From JAJFKB01 sp965230515 (GTDB taxonomy: Bacteria > Pseudomonadota > Gammaproteobacteria > Pseudomonadales > IMCC2047), in assembly GCA_965230515.1 (NCBI GenBank), contig OZ246007.1, positions 248,001 through 312,000 of the forward strand: a DNA stretch of 64,000 bases, written 5' to 3'. The translations under genes were made by a program, and so were the position numbers. The notes below the pieces were generated by a model, which saw nothing but the letters and a program-made list of their open reading frames with translations, ran no database searches and was not told the DNA's origin. The stretch's first letter is position 1; each line of letters opens with the position of its first letter. This document shows positions 24,242-32,426 of the stretch, piece by piece.

Positions 24242-25546
24242 TTAATCCAGCTTGACGTGCATGGATGCACTAATGCCGTGGTCGCATGGATGCGAAGGAA
24301 CGGTGACCCGAACAATACCGGTTAATAGGTCTTGCATTAGGGCTTTTTTGGTGGCCTCAAGCTGATTGCGTTTTTTAGTAGCTAGTGCAATTCTTTCATT
24401 GATTGAACTTACAACACCAACAATCCGATTTTGTTCTTCTTTGCTTGGTAACGGCAACCTCAATGTTTTCAAGTTAGTTCCCGACAAGTTTTTTTGAACT
24501 CCACCAGAAGCAAGCATCTGTATATTTTCCTGAATGCTTGAGGACATCATAGAGAGCCTAATAAACCATGGATTCACAGTATCGGACAAACGAAAACGAA
24601 TAAGGAACGCCGCCGCAACCATTGGCACAGGCTGCTCTTGAAAAACATCAACCACTCCACAAGTCCCTGAGCGGGTTACTAACAGGTCACCATCACTTAG
24701 TATGTGGCTTTCAAACTCTTCGAAATTTAAGCCTGCTAATGGAACAGTGGAATAATCAATATCCCAGTTTTCGTCCATATCTGTAGTTCGGATACATCCA
24801 ATATTGCCACTCTCTGAATAGTAATCCGACGAAAAACGAGGACCGAAGGCACTTTCTGTTGTTATGTCGCCTAATGTACAAACATCCCACCCAACCGGAA
24901 TACGCCCCACGGGTGAGTCCTTGAATTCAGTGTGACCGCTCTTATTTCCGCCGCAGGCGCTCTTGGACTGTTCAGAACCTTCTATGGGAGAAAGTAACTC
25001 CTGCATCATGCCGGTCTTCAGGTCTTTCAGCTTGTCGATTTGCGCTTGGGTCTTTTCGATCACATCGTCAACGGACGATAGGATGGCGGCGATTTTTTGT
25101 TGTTCGGGTAGTGGTGGCAACGTAAGCGAAAGGTCTTCCATACCGCCCTTCGTGACATGCAGAATCCCCATGCCATTAGATTTGTTTAACCATTCTTGCG
25201 TTTTATAGCCCAACAACTGATAGGAATAATCTTTCGTCAGATTAACTTCGTCTGGGGTAACCTTCCAAATATGGTAGTGATATATTGCTTTTTGCCCCTT
25301 CCAAATATGCGGTCCAAAAGTAGCTGACCACATGTAGAGCAAATCACCACTGTTACAATATTGGCGTTCCGGTAGTTCTAAATTCGAGTAGTAAAACTCT
25401 TTACCACTACCGGTTAGGTTCTGAAGCCTAATAACTGGCGTCCCTTCCTTTTCCCATTCGGACAATTTGTACGCACGACCATTAGAGAACTCACATATAT
25501 CGCCCTGTCGTTGCATTGACCACCCATCAGGAACCGCATTACTCAT
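24242..25546 (-). CDS. hsdS: Type I restriction-modification specificity subunit
   Basis: This 434-residue HsdS has two target-recognition domains (about 5-150 and 215-370), each followed by a conserved helical spacer (LPPLPEQQKIAAILSSVDDVIEKTQAQIDKLKDLK; LPSKEEQNRIVGVVSSINERI, given here by their positions about 143-177 and 366-386). It decides the bipartite recognition site of the enzyme; the site cannot be read from sequence. Its start overlaps hsdM by eight bases. The C-terminus should end near LLTGIVRV, but about 20 further residues (PSHPCDHGISASMHVKLD) are encoded by a pair of small palindromes at 24257-24294, so the tail is probably a repeat-derived extension. Confidence 0.92.
   Translation of the reverse strand: MSNAVPDGWSMQRQGDICEFSNGRAYKLSEWEKEGTPVIRLQNLTGSGKEFYYSNLELPERQYCNSGDLLYMWSATFGPHIWKGQKAIYHYHIWKVTPDEVNLTKDYSYQLLGYKTQEWLNKSNGMGILHVTKGGMEDLSLTLPPLPEQQKIAAILSSVDDVIEKTQAQIDKLKDLKTGMMQELLSPIEGSEQSKSACGGNKSGHTEFKDSPVGRIPVGWDVCTLGDITTESAFGPRFSSDYYSESGNIGCIRTTDMDENWDIDYSTVPLAGLNFEEFESHILSDGDLLVTRSGTCGVVDVFQEQPVPMVAAAFLIRFRLSDTVNPWFIRLSMMSSSIQENIQMLASGGVQKNLSGTNLKTLRLPLPSKEEQNRIVGVVSSINERIALATKKRNQLEATKKALMQDLLTGIVRVTVPSHPCDHGISASMHVKLD
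24257..24294. repeat. Paired palindromes at the hsdS 3' end
   Basis: GTGCATGGATGCAC (24257-24270) and CGCATGGATGCG (24283-24294) are two perfect palindromes sharing the centre GCATGGATGC, twelve bases apart. They are read as the last residues of HsdS. Confidence 0.65.
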
Positions 25547-27299
25547 AACCCAATTCCCCCAAGAATCCTTTCATGACCGCTTCGGCATCCGCTACTTGGG
25601 CATCCAATTCGTTCAGTGACACCTTGTATTTGTCCCACCAGCGTTCCAGCTGGTCGATAATTGCTCCTGCATTATCGACATTTCCGCCATCCATGGCGGT
25701 CAGGCGATCACCTTCGATCACTTCTCGGATGGCTTCTTTAGTTTCAATGCTCGGTTTGAAGTCGAAGTAATCATTATCACGCTTAGTTAATACGGCACTC
25801 AGGTCTACACCTTTTAGTATTTCTTCCTGAATGTACTCATCTTCCACTTCACGTACGGGAACACCGCCGTGCAAGATGGCGCGAACATCGAAGATTTCCG
25901 GTGGTGGGCTGGTGTCGGCGTAACGGCGGATGTTCAGGTTGTAATCGTTTTCGGCAATGTCTGCCAAGGTCACCACTTTGGAGTAACGCTTGATCTCACT
26001 GTAGCTGTCGAAGGTATCAACGATCTTGGCAATGTCCTGTTCGCGCAGTTTGTTCTGGTTCTTGCCTTCTTCGTATTCCAGTTCACCATTGATAAACAGC
26101 ACCTTGCCTTTGCGGTCAGCGGGTTTGTTTTTGTTGATGATTAACAAACAGGCGGGAATGCCGGTGCCGTAGAACAGTGCGGACGGTAAGCCCACAACCG
26201 CTTCCAACAGGTCATCCTCCAAAATACCTTGGCGAATCGCTTTCTCACTGGCGCCACGGAACAACACACCGTGGGGCATGACCACGCCCATCATACCCTC
26301 CGCGTTCAGGCTGGCGATCATGTGTTGGACAAAGGCTAGGTCACCCGCGTCCTTGGGTGGTGTGCCGTAGGGGAAACGACCATAAGCGTCATTGTCCGCT
26401 TCGTCCTTACCCCACTTCTTCAAACTGAACGGCGGGTTGGCAATCACGCGGTCGAAGGACATAAGTTCACCGCCCTGACTGTGCTGGGGTTCACGAAGGG
26501 TATCACCCTTACGAATATCGGCACTGAACACACCATGCAGGAACATGTTCATCTTACAAATTGCCCATGTGTTCAGGTTCATTTCCTGACCGAACAGGGA
26601 CAGGTTAGCCGGGTTTTCACCGCGGGTGGCAAGGTAGTTGCGGGTCTGCACCAACATACCACCAGAACCTACGGTGGGGTCGTAGATGCGCTGCCCGGCA
26701 TGGGGTTTCAACAATGCCACCAGCAATTGCACAACTTCAGACGGGGTATAGAATTCACCACCTTTTTTACCGGCACTGTCTGCAAACATTTTGATCAAAT
26801 ATTCGTAGGCTGTACCGAGCAAGTCTGGACGTTCGAAATCACTGTTGCGTAAACGATGCTGGCTGAAGTGGCTTAACAGGTCACGCAGCTTCTTATCGGT
26901 CAGTTTGTTTTTGATATTGAAGTCGATGGTGACCAGTACACCTTCCAATGACGGGTTGTGCTCTTCAATGGCTTCGGTGGCTTTGTTCAGTTCCGCGCCA
27001 ATGTCATGCTTCAAGTCCTTCAGGTGATCCCAACGGGCAGCTTCGGGAATGTAGAAAGTGCTGTCGTATTCATCTTCGTCATCAGCAAGGTCTTCCGCTT
27101 GGGCTTGGGTCTTGCCCTTACTGACGTAGTGGGCGATAACCGCTTCACGGCTTTCATCGAAGGCATCGGACAGGCGCTTCAGGAACATCATGCCAAAGAT
27201 GTAGTCCTTGAACTCACTGGCATCCATGTTGCCGCGCAGAATGTCGGCAGTTTCCCACAAAAAACTTTCTAACTGTTGCAGGGTTAGTTGTTCACTCAT
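25539..27299 (-). CDS. hsdM: Type I restriction-modification DNA methyltransferase subunit
   Basis: This 586-residue HsdM has an N-terminal helical domain (QQLESFLWETADILRGNMD), the AdoMet-binding motif DPTVGSGGML (208-216), and the N6-adenine methylase motif NPPF (288-291). It methylates adenine in host recognition sites and forms the M2S core that HsdR joins. The length is usual. It is the first structural gene of the operon, 35 bases after the RHH-like regulator and overlapping hsdS. Confidence 0.95.
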   Translation of the reverse strand: MSEQLTLQQLESFLWETADILRGNMDASEFKDYIFGMMFLKRLSDAFDESREAVIAHYVSKGKTQAQAEDLADDEDEYDSTFYIPEAARWDHLKDLKHDIGAELNKATEAIEEHNPSLEGVLVTIDFNIKNKLTDKKLRDLLSHFSQHRLRNSDFERPDLLGTAYEYLIKMFADSAGKKGGEFYTPSEVVQLLVALLKPHAGQRIYDPTVGSGGMLVQTRNYLATRGENPANLSLFGQEMNLNTWAICKMNMFLHGVFSADIRKGDTLREPQHSQGGELMSFDRVIANPPFSLKKWGKDEADNDAYGRFPYGTPPKDAGDLAFVQHMIASLNAEGMMGVVMPHGVLFRGASEKAIRQGILEDDLLEAVVGLPSALFYGTGIPACLLIINKNKPADRKGKVLFINGELEYEEGKNQNKLREQDIAKIVDTFDSYSEIKRYSKVVTLADIAENDYNLNIRRYADTSPPPEIFDVRAILHGGVPVREVEDEYIQEEILKGVDLSAVLTKRDNDYFDFKPSIETKEAIREVIEGDRLTAMDGGNVDNAGAIIDQLERWWDKYKVSLNELDAQVADAEAVMKGFLGELGYE

Positions 27300-27334
27300 T
27301 TATCAATTCCATTGGTATATATTGCGACCACTGA

Positions 27335-27550
27335 TTACTTTGTGAGCCGGTTATATTCTGTTTCAAGCCTTTTATGCTCTTGCTCGACGAGGCGTGTAAA
27401 CAGCTCACCCTTGGTGCATTTTAAGGTATCGGTAAGTTCACGGACTTGTTCAGCCACGGATTGTGGCACCATGATCTGGTAGCGTTTAACACCCTCGGCT
27501 TCCATACGCTCACGGTAGCGTTTTTGGCGTTCAGCATCGGACAGCGGCAT
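27335..27550 (-). CDS. Small ribbon-helix-helix-like protein, possible regulator of the hsd operon
   Basis: About 71 residues. The N-terminus is basic (SDAERQKRYRERMEAEG); then comes a likely beta strand (RYQIMVP) and two helices (SVAEQVRELTDTLKC and TKGELFTRLVEQEHKRLE), as in ribbon-helix-helix DNA-binding proteins. I prefer the ATG at 27550 because GGAG lies six bases upstream; an ATG at 27556 and the longer start at 27577 are also in frame. It precedes hsdM by 35 bases on the same strand and probably heads the operon. A 21-base repeat in its promoter region could be its operator. Control of restriction is inferred from position. Confidence 0.65.
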   Translation of the reverse strand: MPLSDAERQKRYRERMEAEGVKRYQIMVPQSVAEQVRELTDTLKCTKGELFTRLVEQEHKRLETEYNRLTK

Positions 27551-27604
27551 ACCCATCTCCTGTAAACAGCACTCCAATTTACCCCTACGATTATTATTGA
27601 ATAG

Positions 27605-27633
27605 AGTGTACCGTTATGCTGTCACGGGATCAA
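27605..27633 (-). promoter_or_regulatory. Candidate promoter of the hsd operon
   Basis: On the minus strand TTGATC (27633-27628) and TACACT (27610-27605) are separated by 17 bases, about 55 bases before the RHH gene start. It overlaps the 21-base element at 27615-27635. Confidence 0.45.
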
Positions 27634-27635
27634 TT
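27615..27635. repeat. 21-base direct repeat, copy 1 (second copy 28016-28036)
   Basis: TATGCTGTCACGGGATCAAT (plus a final T) recurs at 28016-28036 with one changed base (C to G at the eleventh position). The copies are 401 bases apart, and the first lies over the candidate hsd promoter. Confidence 0.6.
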
Positions 27636-28184
27636 AGTTGTAATCGGAATCAAGAGTAAAAAATCTCGACACTTTTTGAAGTATTTTTCTTTGCGTTACC
27701 AAATTGTGGGCGGCTCTATTCTCGGTTAAAACATTCTAAAACATATAGTTAACCGTTAAAAATGAAGTGATTACTTAAATATCTTCAGATGTAAAATTTT
27801 CTGTTGGTGTATGAGTTATTAATCTGGCAGGTAATCGGAGTGTCAAATAGTGCGTTGCGCCGCGAAGCCCATTTGGAACTCCTGGCAAATTGCCCTTCAT
27901 CCATTACTCTTTTTGCAGAGGCTGAGTTTTTTTGGGAAGACTTGGACTCGAAGGCCAATCCGGACTTTTTTCCGGGGAAATCTTTGTTATCAACGCTGCC
28001 TGAAGCGTGAATACATATGCTGTCAGGGGATCAATTCAAAGATCTCGGTATCGGCAAGATTAATTGAATTGCCAGTTTTCAAATGGTTCAAATTGGCGAT
28101 GTTGTTGATATCATGCAACTATTGAAATGATTTCATTTGGGGCTGGGGTTGTTGCAGACTTTATCAAATTGAAGGAAGAGAAAT
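27634..28184. other. Intergenic stretch between the hsd operon and the DUF502 gene
   Basis: I see no supported gene. Two overlapping short frames (27804-28010, 27850-28125) lack ribosome sites and family features. Besides the second 21-base repeat there is a possible ribosome site (GAAGGAAGAG) just before 28185. The stretch marks the right border of the accessory region. Confidence 0.45.
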
Positions 28185-28766
28185 ATGAAGCTATCCGTTC
28201 TGGGGCAACTGTTTTTAAAAGGTGCAATTACGCTGCTCCCCATCGTGTTGACAATAACGGTTTTGTGGTGGCTGCTGGTGTCATTGGAAACGGTGCTTGC
28301 AAGCGCCTTCTATTGGGCTTTCCCGGGACTGCCTCATGTGCCGGGGCTGGGTTCGGTACTAGCGATAATGCTGATTTTTCTGACAGGATTGCTGGTACAA
28401 GTCTATGTGACTCGTTGGCTGTTGGAGCTTGTGGAGCGGTTGCTCAAACGAATCCCGCTGGTTAGGACCGTTTACGGATCGTTTAAAGATATTCTTACCT
28501 TTGTTTCCGGCGCTAAGGATAAGGATGGATTGAAGAAAGTGGTATTGGTTTCTGTGGCCGAAAATGCCAAGGTGCTGGGGTTTGTCACGCAAAACAACGT
28601 TGTTTTCAATAAAGGCGAGCCACTTGTAGCGGTGTACTTGCCGATGAGCTACCAGGTGGGCGGTTATACCATCTACCTTCCGGAGTCTGAGCTCGAATAT
28701 GTCAATATGAGCGTAGAAGAAGCGATGCGCACTACACTGACTGCGCATATGACAGGCGCTCGCTAA
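28185..28766 (+). CDS. DUF502 family inner-membrane protein
   Basis: The 193-residue protein has two N-terminal membrane segments (about 8-32 and 53-75), the DUF502 features RIPLVRTVYGSFKDI, and a soluble C-terminal domain with VFNKGEPLVAVYLPMSYQVGGYT. The family is widespread and uncharacterised; a membrane transport or stress role has been suggested from context elsewhere, but nothing here adds to that. A strong GGAAGAG site precedes the ATG. It converges with the MBL hydrolase, with 22 bases between the stops. Confidence 0.88.
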   Translation: MKLSVLGQLFLKGAITLLPIVLTITVLWWLLVSLETVLASAFYWAFPGLPHVPGLGSVLAIMLIFLTGLLVQVYVTRWLLELVERLLKRIPLVRTVYGSFKDILTFVSGAKDKDGLKKVVLVSVAENAKVLGFVTQNNVVFNKGEPLVAVYLPMSYQVGGYTIYLPESELEYVNMSVEEAMRTTLTAHMTGAR

Positions 28767-28788
28767 GGCGTCGATAAAGTGTGAGTCG

Positions 28789-29814
28789 TTATTGAGGTGC
28801 CTCGTAGAGGTAGGTGCCGTTGACATCAAGGTGTCTCTCAAGCCTGTTCTGCTCCACCAGGTAATTCAGATGGGCGCTGCATTCACCAATGGCCAGGGCT
28901 GTTTCGAAGCTATTGAGTGGCCTGTTGAAAAGTACGGATAGTAACTGTTGGCCAGACATTTTTTGGCGGCATGCTGATTCAAGGGCAATGCAGTTTTCTT
29001 GATGATGCTCTATAATGCTTTTTGCTCTTGAGTGTAATCCGTGGAATGGCTGATTGTGCGCAGGAAGTACCAGCGTGGTATCGGGAAGATCAAAAAAACG
29101 GTGCAGTGATGTAATCCATTGAGAAAGGGGGTTCTCATCGAGTATGCCTGGATAAACGCTCACATTGGAGGTGATTTCCGGCAGTATCTGATCTCCTGAC
29201 AAAAGCAGTTGTAAGTTGTCGCAGTAAAGGCAAAGGTGTTCGGGTGAATGACCGCGGCCAATCAGAATTTGCCAGGGATTGCCAGCGATGTTGATACGGT
29301 CCCCGTGACCAAGCTCAACATATTGCTCGGGCAGATCGGCGATCGGCCATTGCCTTTGGGTCCACTGCGTTGCGCGATTCAGTGCTTCTTTTTCGTCAAG
29401 TCCGAATTGCAGATAGAAAGACAGGGTTTCGGCAATGTGAGACTCGCTGGAAGGCGCATAAGCAAGTTTTGCGTGTTTGTACTCCGACTCGCTCATGTAA
29501 AGAGGGGCCTTCCAAAGTTCGCAAAGCCAGCCCGCCTGGCCGACATGATCAGGGTGCATATGTGTGACGATGATGCCTTTTACCGGTTTTTCACCGAGCT
29601 CTGTTGAGAATATCTGTTGCCATTGCTCGCGTGTCGTGCCGGTACCCATTCCTGTGTCCAGGATAAACCAGCCGTCATCGTCTTCCAGCAGGTAGAGATT
29701 GATATGATCCAGTGATGCCGGGATCGGCATACGTAGCCACTTTACACCGGCCGTGATCGTGATTGTTTCGCCAGGTTTTGGTATTGCCTGATGGGGATAC
29801 TCTAATTTTGTCAT
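28789..29814 (-). CDS. MBL-fold metallo-hydrolase with C-terminal winged helix
   Basis: The 341-residue protein carries the metallo-beta-lactamase fold motif THMHPDHVG (near residue 84) and later ligands in GRGHSPEHLCLY, LLLSGDQILP and LVLPAHNQPFHG, so the two-metal site looks complete. The last 100 residues resemble the winged-helix tail of LACTB2-like hydrolases. Substrates in this group vary widely (thioesters, RNA ends, glutathione conjugates). It is divergent from the MarR regulator, which stands before an acyl-CoA dehydrogenase and a thiolase, so a role in acyl-thioester metabolism under the same regulator is reasonable but inferred. Confidence 0.85.
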   Translation of the reverse strand: MTKLEYPHQAIPKPGETITITAGVKWLRMPIPASLDHINLYLLEDDDGWFILDTGMGTGTTREQWQQIFSTELGEKPVKGIIVTHMHPDHVGQAGWLCELWKAPLYMSESEYKHAKLAYAPSSESHIAETLSFYLQFGLDEKEALNRATQWTQRQWPIADLPEQYVELGHGDRINIAGNPWQILIGRGHSPEHLCLYCDNLQLLLSGDQILPEITSNVSVYPGILDENPLSQWITSLHRFFDLPDTTLVLPAHNQPFHGLHSRAKSIIEHHQENCIALESACRQKMSGQQLLSVLFNRPLNSFETALAIGECSAHLNYLVEQNRLERHLDVNGTYLYEAPQ

Positions 29815-29920
29815 AACAGGTTTGGGATGGGGCCTTCAATAGTGGCTTGATCAATCATACTAGCGCGGGCCCAATCTAAAAAGAAACGCTATCGAGATTA
29901 GATCTGAAAGTCTTTAAAGG

Positions 29921-29956
29921 CAATATATTGACATAAAAATGAATTGCTGTAAAGAT
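29921..29956 (+). promoter_or_regulatory. marR promoter with candidate operator CAATATATTG
   Basis: TTGACA at 29928-29933 and AAAGAT at 29951-29956 are 17 bases apart. The -35 is embedded in CAATATATTGACATAAAA (29921-29938), which recurs with one change at 30428-30445. The first ten bases are a perfect palindrome, as expected for a MarR-family site. Confidence 0.6.
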
Positions 29957-29979
29957 AGGTTAATTCTTTGGAGATGATT

Positions 29980-30438
29980 GTGAACGACGAAATAACCGCT
30001 TTGGACGAAATACATAGCCGTATTATTTTTCGGCTTTTTCAGACATCCAATGTTATGCATCGCAGTGGTGCGCAGGCGCTGAATGATCTGGGAGTGACCA
30101 CTCAGCAGTGGTCGGTGTTGGGTGCTTTATCCCGACCGAAGGTGGAAGAGGGCATGTCAGTCAACGATATGTGTGCTTATCTGAGAGTCAGTCGACAGAA
30201 CCTGTCTGTTATGCTGAACAGGCTGGAAGCAGCAGGATACGTAGAGCGAATACAGGATAAGACAGATCAGCGGTCCAAAAGAATCGTATTGACCCGGAGT
30301 GGTCACAAAATACTCGATGAAATTAACAAGATAATGCAGGGGTTTCTTGAACAGAGTGTAGAGGGATTATCCCGGGATGACCAAATATCCTTTATTCACT
30401 TCCTTACTCGGGTTAGAAATAATATGACAATAGATTGA
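29980..30438 (+). CDS. MarR-family transcriptional regulator
   Basis: About 152 residues from the GTG start at 29980. It has a MarR winged helix-turn-helix: VTTQQWSVLGALSRP, then the recognition helix CAYLRVSRQNLSVMLNRLEAAGYVERI and the wing DQRSKRIVLTRSG. GGAG lies six bases before the GTG; the in-frame ATG at 29974 and TTG at 29968 have no room for a ribosome site. It is divergent from the MBL hydrolase and upstream of the acyl-CoA dehydrogenase and thiolase genes. The matched boxes at its own promoter and at the dehydrogenase promoter suggest it represses both and is released by an acyl-CoA or related ligand. Confidence 0.88.
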   Translation: MNDEITALDEIHSRIIFRLFQTSNVMHRSGAQALNDLGVTTQQWSVLGALSRPKVEEGMSVNDMCAYLRVSRQNLSVMLNRLEAAGYVERIQDKTDQRSKRIVLTRSGHKILDEINKIMQGFLEQSVEGLSRDDQISFIHFLTRVRNNMTID

Positions 30439-30463
30439 CATAAAATAAGAGTTTTGGTAATTT
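30428..30463 (+). promoter_or_regulatory. Promoter and matching box upstream of the acyl-CoA dehydrogenase
   Basis: CAATAGATTGACATAAAA (30428-30445) matches 29921-29938 at 17 of 18 positions and overlaps the marR stop codon. TTGACA at 30435 and TAATTT at 30458-30463 are 17 bases apart, giving a plausible promoter about 140 bases before the dehydrogenase gene. Confidence 0.6.
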
Positions 30464-30606
30464 CTCTAAATGCACAATTTGATCGTTGGTCAATCACGTT
30501 GATATGAATTCAAAAAGCGCTGGTTGAGTGTACGATCAGGTACTAGATAGATTGGTATCCATTGAATCAGTGATTATTTGAGAAGATCGTAAAGGAGGGC
30601 TTATTC

Positions 30607-32391
30607 ATGACAGAGTACGCGGCACCCACAAAAGATATGCAATTTGTATTAAGTGAATTGGTAAAGATTGACCAGTTAGCAGAGTTACCCGGTAATGAAG
30701 AGGTCACTCCGGATTTGATAGAGGCCATTCTAGAGGAAGCCGGAAAATATGCAGCGGGCGTATTGGCACCGTTGAATCAGACAGGAGATCAGCAGGGAGC
30801 GCAACTGGTTGATGGTAAGGTACAGGCTGCCGAGGGGTTTGCTGAAGCCTACCAGCAGTTTGTTGAGAGCGGTTGGCCCGGTATCAGTCAATCTACAGAA
30901 TTTGGTGGGCAAGGACTCCCTCATGTGGTGCAGTCCGCTGTTTCCGAAATGTGGAATGCATCCAATTTGGCTTTTTCTCTATGTCCTATGCTGGGTTCAG
31001 GTGCGATAGAGGCAATAGAGAAGCATGCCTCTGAGGAGTTAAAAACAAAATATCTGCATAAGTTAGTCAGCGGTGAGTGGACTGGCACCATGAATTTGAC
31101 TGAGCCACAGGCTGGAACTGATTTGGCAGCCATTCGCACCAAAGCGGTACCTGCAGGCGACCATTACCTGATTAGCGGACAAAAGATTTTTATTACCTGG
31201 GGTGATCATGAGATGACCGACAACGTTATCCACCTTGTGTTGGCCCGGTTACCTGACGCACCAAAAGGCGTAAAGGGTATATCCCTGTTTCTCGTACCTA
31301 AATACCTGCTCAATGATGACGGTAGTGCCGGAACAAGAAATGATCTCAAAGCGGTTTCCCTTGAACACAAGATGGGAATTCATGCCAGCCCTACCTGTGT
31401 AATGAGTTTTGGTGACGAAGAGGGTGCGGTAGGTTATCTGGTTGGCGAGGAAAACAACGGCCTTGCCTGTATGTTCACCATGATGAATCATGCCCGCATC
31501 GGCGTTGGTGTTCAGGGCGTTGCAATTTCTGACAGGGCGTATCAGCAGGCTGTTGCTTATGCGCGTGATCGGGTGCAGGGCTATGCGCCGGGTGTCGAAG
31601 GCAGAGCGGCAATTATACATCACGCTGATGTGCGCCGTATGTTAATGATCATGCGTGCGCTAACTGAAGCCAGCAGAGCGATTGCTTATGTCACTTCATC
31701 CGAGCTTGATTTCGCGTTGGGCTCTCAGGACGAACAACTAAAACAGGCGCATATGGCGCGCTATGACCTGTTAACGCCGATTGCCAAAGGTTGGTGTACC
31801 GAAGTGGCGCAGGAGGTCACAAGCTTAGGGGTTCAGGTGCACGGAGGCATGGGGTTTGTTGAGGAAACAGGATGTGCGCAGCATATGCGCGATGCCCGTA
31901 TTACCACTATTTACGAAGGAACCACAGGTATTCAGGCAAATGACCTGGTTGGTAGAAAGATTCTGCGTGATGGCGGCCGTAGCCTGATGGCATTGTTGGC
32001 TGAGTTTGAAGGTTTTATGAGTCAACTGGATGAAGGTGGTGAATCCTTGGCGTCAATTAAACAGCATTTTCAGCAAGGGCTGAAGGCGTTGGCAGAAGCC
32101 TCCCAGTGGCTAAAAACAAAAGGGCTGGAAAGCCCAGGTGCGCCAGGAGCGATTGCCGTGAATTATCTGATGCTGATGGGAACAGTAGTCGGTGGTTGGT
32201 TGTTGGCGCGGTCGGCAGTGGCAGCACTGAACAGTCAACAGGCCGGGAACGCTGACCGGGATTTTTGTCAGGGCAAACTGGCAGTTGCGACATTCTATGC
32301 GGAGCATATTATGCCCAGAACACAATCCTATCTGTCCGCGGTAATGGCGGGTGAAGAGTCGATCATGGCTATTCCGGCAGAATTGCTTTAG
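30607..32391 (+). CDS. Acyl-CoA dehydrogenase of the long (DmdC-like) type
   Basis: At 594 residues it is longer than the usual 380-residue enzyme and of the type that includes 3-methylmercaptopropionyl-CoA dehydrogenase (DmdC). FAD and substrate regions appear in order: GWPGISQSTEFGGQGLPHVV, WTGTMNLTEPQAGTDL, ISGQKIFITWGDHE, HKMGIHASPTCVMSFG, QVHGGMGFVEETG. The catalytic base is probably the Glu in TTIYEGTTGIQANDLVGR, as in this family. It oxidises an acyl-CoA to the enoyl-CoA, passing electrons to ETF. AAAGGAGG precedes the ATG. The thiolase follows 32 bases later. The true substrate (fatty acyl, branched, or sulfur compound) cannot be told from sequence. Confidence 0.9.
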   Translation: MTEYAAPTKDMQFVLSELVKIDQLAELPGNEEVTPDLIEAILEEAGKYAAGVLAPLNQTGDQQGAQLVDGKVQAAEGFAEAYQQFVESGWPGISQSTEFGGQGLPHVVQSAVSEMWNASNLAFSLCPMLGSGAIEAIEKHASEELKTKYLHKLVSGEWTGTMNLTEPQAGTDLAAIRTKAVPAGDHYLISGQKIFITWGDHEMTDNVIHLVLARLPDAPKGVKGISLFLVPKYLLNDDGSAGTRNDLKAVSLEHKMGIHASPTCVMSFGDEEGAVGYLVGEENNGLACMFTMMNHARIGVGVQGVAISDRAYQQAVAYARDRVQGYAPGVEGRAAIIHHADVRRMLMIMRALTEASRAIAYVTSSELDFALGSQDEQLKQAHMARYDLLTPIAKGWCTEVAQEVTSLGVQVHGGMGFVEETGCAQHMRDARITTIYEGTTGIQANDLVGRKILRDGGRSLMALLAEFEGFMSQLDEGGESLASIKQHFQQGLKALAEASQWLKTKGLESPGAPGAIAVNYLMLMGTVVGGWLLARSAVAALNSQQAGNADRDFCQGKLAVATFYAEHIMPRTQSYLSAVMAGEESIMAIPAELL

Positions 32392-32426
32392 TCGTCAAAC
32401 TAAAAATATTAGATGGAGATCAGGTG

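Noticed and set aside
17325..27635. Whole restriction region as one integrative element in tRNA-Ser
   Set aside because: A second tRNA-Ser 3' end does occur (19040-19058), but it lies before the restriction genes, none is seen beyond them, and no integrase is present.
27804..28125. Two overlapping short frames between the hsd operon and DUF502
   Set aside because: They have no start signals or similarity that I can recognise, and one is in conflict with the other.
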